Shown here: positions 58,701 to 64,000 of the stretch, piece after piece | Layout: the number at the start of each line of letters is the position of its first letter | Numbering within the stretch: the stretch's first letter is position 1 | Source of the DNA: Stercorarius parasiticus | Taxonomy: Eukaryota > Chordata > Aves > Charadriiformes > Stercorariidae | NCBI GenBank assembly: GCA_013396915.1 | Contig: VWZL01002024.1 | Location: 124,001-188,000 of the forward strand | Reading direction: 5' to 3' | Length of the DNA: 64,000 nt | Notes under the pieces: generated by a model | What the model saw: only the letters and a program-made list of their open reading frames with translations | Databases searched by the model: none | Told to the model about the DNA's origin: nothing | Program-made: the position numbers and the translations under genes

Positions 58701-61700
58701 CTTGGCCTGGAAGCATGAATGCAAAAGTGCATTCATTGAAAAGGGTCTGCAAGGTAAATGTTTTCACATTTGAGCATTGAAAGCTGAGGATAGTTAGTGA
58801 TCTTATCATGAAGAAATTCAGTCTTTCCTGACATCTTCTCTTGACACCCATTTGGGAAGGATTATCTCACATGTGATCAAAATAATCCCCTTTCTTTTGT
58901 ACATGGGCCGTAGCCTGTTCTCATGTCATAGCAAGTCCTCATCAAAGTAGGAGATCTGCCTGGGTTTTGAAGTGCGCAGGGTCCATGATCAGTGATCTCA
59001 TAATCCAGTTAACTACAAACTGGATGCTACAAACCTGTGCTATAGCAAGAAAATAGCTATCGTGGGAAGGTTTTGGAATTTTTTCCCCCTTTCCCTTATA
59101 GTGCTCTATGGGACCAAAGTCATGGATCGTTTATGTAGCCAAGTTAAGTTAATTTTTTTAAAGAATTTTGAAAACTTAGGACTGCAACTACTCTACCCTT
59201 GCTAACTGCTTGCCACCAAGTTACCAATCCTGGTGAGTTTGGTGAAGAGACACAAATTTATGCACAGCAGTAGTTGCTGGGAAGGACTGTTGGAAAATAA
59301 TGCTGCTTCCACAAAGTGCTTCTCTCTGACTGTCATCAGACTCTTAGTTTTTCAATACTAGTTTTAGTAAGGTAAAGTGGGAGTATTCTTTTACCTCACA
59401 GGGGACTTCTGAAGCTGGTTTTATTATTAATTTGCAGTCAGATAGTTCTTTCTTTCATTGCTTCTCAGTTAAATGGAGTGAGTTCAGAGGTATGAGGTGT
59501 TCTCAAAAGAGCTACATAATTTCTCAAATATGCCACCAAGTCTGCAATAGCTGTTGGGTTAGCTGTTTCATCCTATGATGCCCAGCCACTTATTGCAACC
59601 GCGGGAGTCTTTTGACCACTTGCAGCTGCCTTGTGTGACTGTTGCATAAGATGCAGATAGTCTGAACTCCTAATTAGCAACAGAGGAATGTAGAAGGCAT
59701 GTGGTGCTGTAAAATATTAAGTACCTTTAAAGATTATATGTTGACAACCCCAAAAGAAAATTACTACTGAAATTCCCTAGGGTATTGCAAGGTGAGACTA
59801 AAGAATAAAAGACTGAAAAAGTAGAGAACCTTTGGAAGTTGGAACCTGGAACCTGTGTGTAAGCCTAAGCATTTATTTGTTTGTGGCACTGCTGAAATAT
59901 GAATATAAATAATCTGCTAATTATTTGAGGGACTGTTCTGTGTACCTCTCCTCTACCCTCTCTTCTGCATACACAGTACATTTTCTGAGTAGTTTTGTGG
60001 CTGAAAATGGGAAGTGATAAGTATTTTTCAGAGTCTGCTTTTTTGGGTCTGGAAGATATTTTGTAGATGCACATTGTGACGGGATGCGTACATCCCATTC
60101 CTCTTCTCTGAAAATCAACAGCAGCATGATACATAGACAGAATCCTTAAAGAAAACAAAGCTTTACAAATACAGCTTCAAAACTACTAAGTATTGAGGGT
60201 TTTTTTTTCCATCTGTGTACTATCCAAAAGCACAGAGTACCTCTGGTGCCAATTAATCTAATTGGTTTGCTTATTTGGGCAATGTTTTCAAGTGCCACTA
60301 AACTCTCTCAGGCCTTGGCACGCAATTAAAGGAGATGGTTTCAGTAGTTAAAAAAAAAAAAAGGGAAAAAGAAAAAAGGAACAATTAAATCATATTTAAA
60401 TGCCTTTGTGAGAGCCCATGAGTAAATGTGTATACCGTTTATACAGATGCATGTGCAAACATGAGTCTGTTACTGATTTTGAATATTAAGTAGTTTCAAG
60501 ACTTTTGTCTTTCATTAAAATTTCTTTGAAACATTAATCATGTACTAGCTTTTTAAAAAGTTAAGAAAGTGCTTTTTCCTAGCATGCTTTTTTTTCATTC
60601 TTGGTTCCTTTCTCTTCCCTTTTCCTTTGATTCTTGTCTTTACTGTTATGTCCTGTTCTTGGTTCAAAGATCGGGATGGAAGCTGTCAAGGAGGAGAGTA
60701 ATAGCGAGGTGGAACAGGATGTGTGGCTTTCTAGGTCAGCTTGGCATTTGCAATGCTCCTCCAGCAGCAGTGGGCTGTGGACATAAAATGAACAGTAAGA
60801 CTTTTATTTCCAGCTTACTGCTTTTTAAAATCAGCATTTAAGGAAAGTACTTGCCTACAGGAGACTGAAAATACTGTGTTGCAGTGTCCCCGGTAGTGAG
60901 TTTATATAAAACAAATGCCACCACCCTCTCTTGACACCACTAATGGCACTTGCGTGCAGACCTGAAGGTTGTTCAGACTTTGAAGTGACTTTTTCCTTGG
61001 ATAGCTGTGGTCTCCAGCCTGCTCCCTCCTCTGTGCAGAGGTGCTTCCCCCATGCCAGAGAACCCCCAGCCATGCACGACCAACCCCTGGCTGCCGGTGT
61101 CCAAAGAGCTGTTTGGAGAGCTGGTGTCACTGGTGTCCTCAAGTCTGCAGCCCCAAACAGCAATCAGCTTGCTTTTCTGTGTCTGACACCGTAACCCCAT
61201 CTGTAATTTGAGGAGTGCCCTCACCCTTCTCTCCTCCTCCCTCCCCCATCTCCCCACCTTTCCCACCGCCCACAGGCTCTGTGTTTCCTCCATGCCATCA
61301 CACACATCTAACACTGCACTGAAATTAAAGCCTGGACAAAAGAATTAAAGAAGATACAGACACCAGCTTTTAAATTACATGAGATGCAACGATTTGGTAG
61401 CGGAAGAAAGGTCTCTCCACTGACTTTGGCGAGGATGTAGAAATTTACTAGGGGCTAATAATTGTGACCCCGCTCTTTCAAAGAGCAACAAAATATAATT
61501 GCAGTAGGAAACTAGGCGGGTGGTCGGTTGAGTGAAATTTGATTTTAAAAATAAATGATGCATAAATATGCAGGGCATAAAAGAAAGTTATCTCAGCTGA
61601 ATATATTTTTTTATTGTCCTCTAGCTTTGTTTTACTGTGGAATCTTGCTATGGATATTGTATCAACACTGTGAGATATGGAGAATCAGAGTGTTTGAAGG

Positions 61701-64000
61701 TAATGGCATAACACACATTAATCTACTTATAGGCATTTTGAATAATATGTGAGTAATTCTATGCCAGCAAGTGCCTTGTGTTTCTGTGTTATTCCCTTTA
61801 GAGCAAGTGAGAGTTCATGGTCTTAGGTTTCCTAAAATGGAATTAGATACCTAGAAGCCTGCAGATTGTTTATGTTTCTCTTCAAACTAATGGAACAATG
61901 TGGTTGCATTCAATTAAACTTTTTCTTCCAGCTTTTGCAATCTTTGAAACATCTTTGTGTTTTTTTGATCTCGATGTAGCTGCATTTATGCTAATTAGAT
62001 TCAGCCCTGCGCTGAGACTCTGGCCTATAAACGCTAAAATAAGCAAAACAACCACTTGAATGTTGCCAGTTGCTGCTGCCCCCAAGGCAATCTTGAAAGC
62101 AAGATAGTGCTACAGCTTTTTTTTTGTATATGGTTATATATGTGTGTGTGTGTGTAAATATCCATTATATTTTGCTTGGTTACACGCTAATTTTCACCAC
62201 AACCTCTTAAAAATAATGATGTGAGGTAAAAGAGCCTCCAATTTCTTGCTTAGAGGGAACTAGGAGGCTTAATATGTGAGACCGCGGGGAGTATATAATT
62301 ATTATACTACTGCTCATTTTAGCTGCTTATGATGCTGAAATCCCTGTGAGGCTGAGGTGTTTATAGTCCAATGCCTTGTTTCTCACAGGAGCCACTGAAA
62401 ATCCTTGAGAGGAAGGTAAAGGAACCCACACAGCTGACAAATAAGGATTAACTAGTTTTCACAGGAAATCTCTTGAGTTATGAACCCTAGACTTCAGGAC
62501 ATAGTCTTTCGTTTTACTCTCTAGCCAAGGTGGTTGTTTCTCAGCCATTAACAATGCACAGGAACAACCTGTTGACTCATTTGGGGAGTGGGGAATAAGA
62601 CTAAAAAGGGGGAAAAGAAGAGAAACTAAGACTGTCTTTATTTTCCTTTTGTAGCTAGTGAGCAAGATGGAGTGAGTAAAATGAACAGTGAAAACTTTCC
62701 ACCTACTTGGTTTCTGCTTTCTTTTATTGAAAGAGCTCAATGAAGAGCAATGAAATACAGAAAGCACACTAACGAAAAGTGGCTGTCATGGACCACTCTT
62801 GTGTCCAGGAGCCAGTGGGCCCCCATCTCTGCCGAAGGACTGGCCAGTCACTTTGCATGGCTCAGGCCCTCACTCCTGTAAAACCAAATACAAAATTTTC
62901 AAGATATTGGCAATGTTCCCCATTAGATGCAACTGCACTGGGTTGTTACTTGTGTTCAGCATCTAGCTTCACATGTATTATTTTTTCTGTTTTTAAAGGC
63001 AAGGGAATCTCTTTTGCTACGGATCATAATGCAAATAATTGGATAAAATAGACATCTGCACAGTGAACTATATTGCTCAGATTTTAAATCCCCCTTGACT
63101 TATTCTTAGCGACCTCATATTTAATGGAAATGGAGGAGAAGATTGCAGGCTTTTGGTCCTAAAGAAATGTGGAGTAGATTTGGCTTTTTGAAATGTCACT
63201 TTTTTTTTCGGTAAATAAAACTCCTTGAGGGGTGTGTTCACCTTCTTTTATGAGTATTTTACGTGTCTAGTTCAGGAGGATGGGAGGACATGGGGAACCT
63301 GAAGATAAAATGTTAACCAAAGTCCGACTTCCACACATTTCTTTTTTTGTGTCAACTGCACCTTGACTGTGGAAGTCAGCATACAGAAGCTGTAGGGCAT
63401 AAGGGGAGAAGAAGTTTCAAGGGGAACTCAACTTTCTTTTGTCAGTGGGTGTTTACACTACTAAATGAATATTAGGAGCATTTATGGATCTGGCCACTTG
63501 TAACTGGCAATGCATAAGAGCATTGGACAATCGTCCAAACCATCCAGCTGGAGGCTGGAGCAGCTGATGCAATAGTGGATTTGTCCTGCAGAAAGCAGGA
63601 CATCTGTCATGTCTGATGTAAGCTATGAGTTGCAGTCGAAGTCTTTCCTGGAGCATTTCCTTCATTCCTCTAGGAGTTCCCCACACTCAACAAGCACCCA
63701 CAACCTCCCTATGGCCAGCGGCAGAGGTGTCATCCTTGGGCAGGTCTCTGCTTTCCCAAGCAGGGTCCCAGAAATGCCACCTTTTCATAGATGATTCCTT
63801 TTCCTTCAGCAAGGTCTCAGACGTTACTTGTACAGGAAGTGAGGCAGAGTATTTGCGCCCCTTTTCCTTAGGGCTGGTAAAAAGGCACAATGTAGGCTTG
63901 CATCAGACCCTGATACTGCACAGGTTTCTTAGCTAGTCTCTAGTTTACTGTGCTGTTTCATCAAATAACACATTTCATGTCAACTGACTTGTACGCTACA
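55726..64000. other. Gene-free region to window end
   Basis: There is no exon, RNA gene or CR1 that I can support. Short direct repeats of AATGGTTA-type units lie at about 58068-58102, an A-rich run at 60350-60377, a GC-richer stretch at about 61010-61290, and a (TG)7 run near 62141-62155. A possible conserved non-coding element lies at about 61890-62110. In mammals the DNA beyond the MLLT3 3' end is a large gene-poor interval before SLC24A2, consistent with what is seen. Confidence 0.7.
61890..62110. promoter_or_regulatory. Candidate conserved non-coding element
   Basis: This is a 220-base block of balanced, low-repeat sequence in a gene-free region. It contains ATGCTAAT (61988-61995, octamer-like POU site) overlapping TAATTA (61992-61997, homeodomain core). 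Dense homeodomain/POU motifs are typical of developmental enhancers in gene deserts. Conservation could not be tested, so this is a guess from composition and motifs. Confidence 0.25.

Noticed and set aside
1..64000. CRISPR arrays, tRNA or rRNA genes, bacterial operons
   Set aside because: No regularly spaced repeats, no tRNA cloverleaf-type A/B boxes noticed and no rRNA motifs. The window is vertebrate nuclear DNA.

Overview
The window is vertebrate nuclear DNA, most probably from a bird. It has multi-exon splicing with GT-AG junctions and long AT-rich introns. The interspersed repeats are mainly CR1 LINEs with the short ATTCTRTGA-type 3' tails seen in birds and other sauropsids. There is also a short stretch resembling an avian ERV LTR. 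No prokaryotic gene, CRISPR array, tRNA or rRNA was seen.

The only gene I can support is MLLT3 (AF9) on the + strand. The window starts inside the intron before the large fifth exon and carries the last seven coding exons: 5784-6392, 24562-24640, 29181-29310, 30887-30986, 34120-34191, 35464-35535 and 43843-43974 (stop). Together they encode 397 residues in one unbroken frame. These are the serine tract, the lysine-rich nuclear region, the acidic/serine linker and the C-terminal ANC1 homology domain (AHD), which recruits AFF1/AFF4, DOT1L, CBX8 and BCOR. The N-terminal YEATS domain, which reads acylated histone H3, lies upstream of the window. The 3' UTR starts at 43975 and has several candidate poly(A) signals, from about 45.1 to 46.75 kb or further.

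Layout: 1-5783 is intron 4 (partial), with a CR1 and an LTR-like scrap near 5.1-5.3 kb. 6393-24561 is intron 5, with two CR1s. 24641-35463 holds introns 6-9, with no repeats I recognise. 35536-43842 is intron 10, with a sense CR1 interrupted by an 848-base run of N and a second, antisense CR1. From about 46.8 kb to the end is apparently non-genic DNA with three more CR1 copies (50.5-55.7 kb) and one candidate conserved non-coding element near 62 kb.

I did not find a new biological system. The points most worth checking are: an alternative in-frame donor in exon 9, a very short poly-serine tract compared with mammals, Pumilio-type sites that only a longer 3' UTR would include, two long perfect palindromes, an unidentified coding-like segment at 594-962, and rearranged CR1 copies. 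Many short ORFs in the window are chance readings in intronic or repeat DNA and are not annotated.
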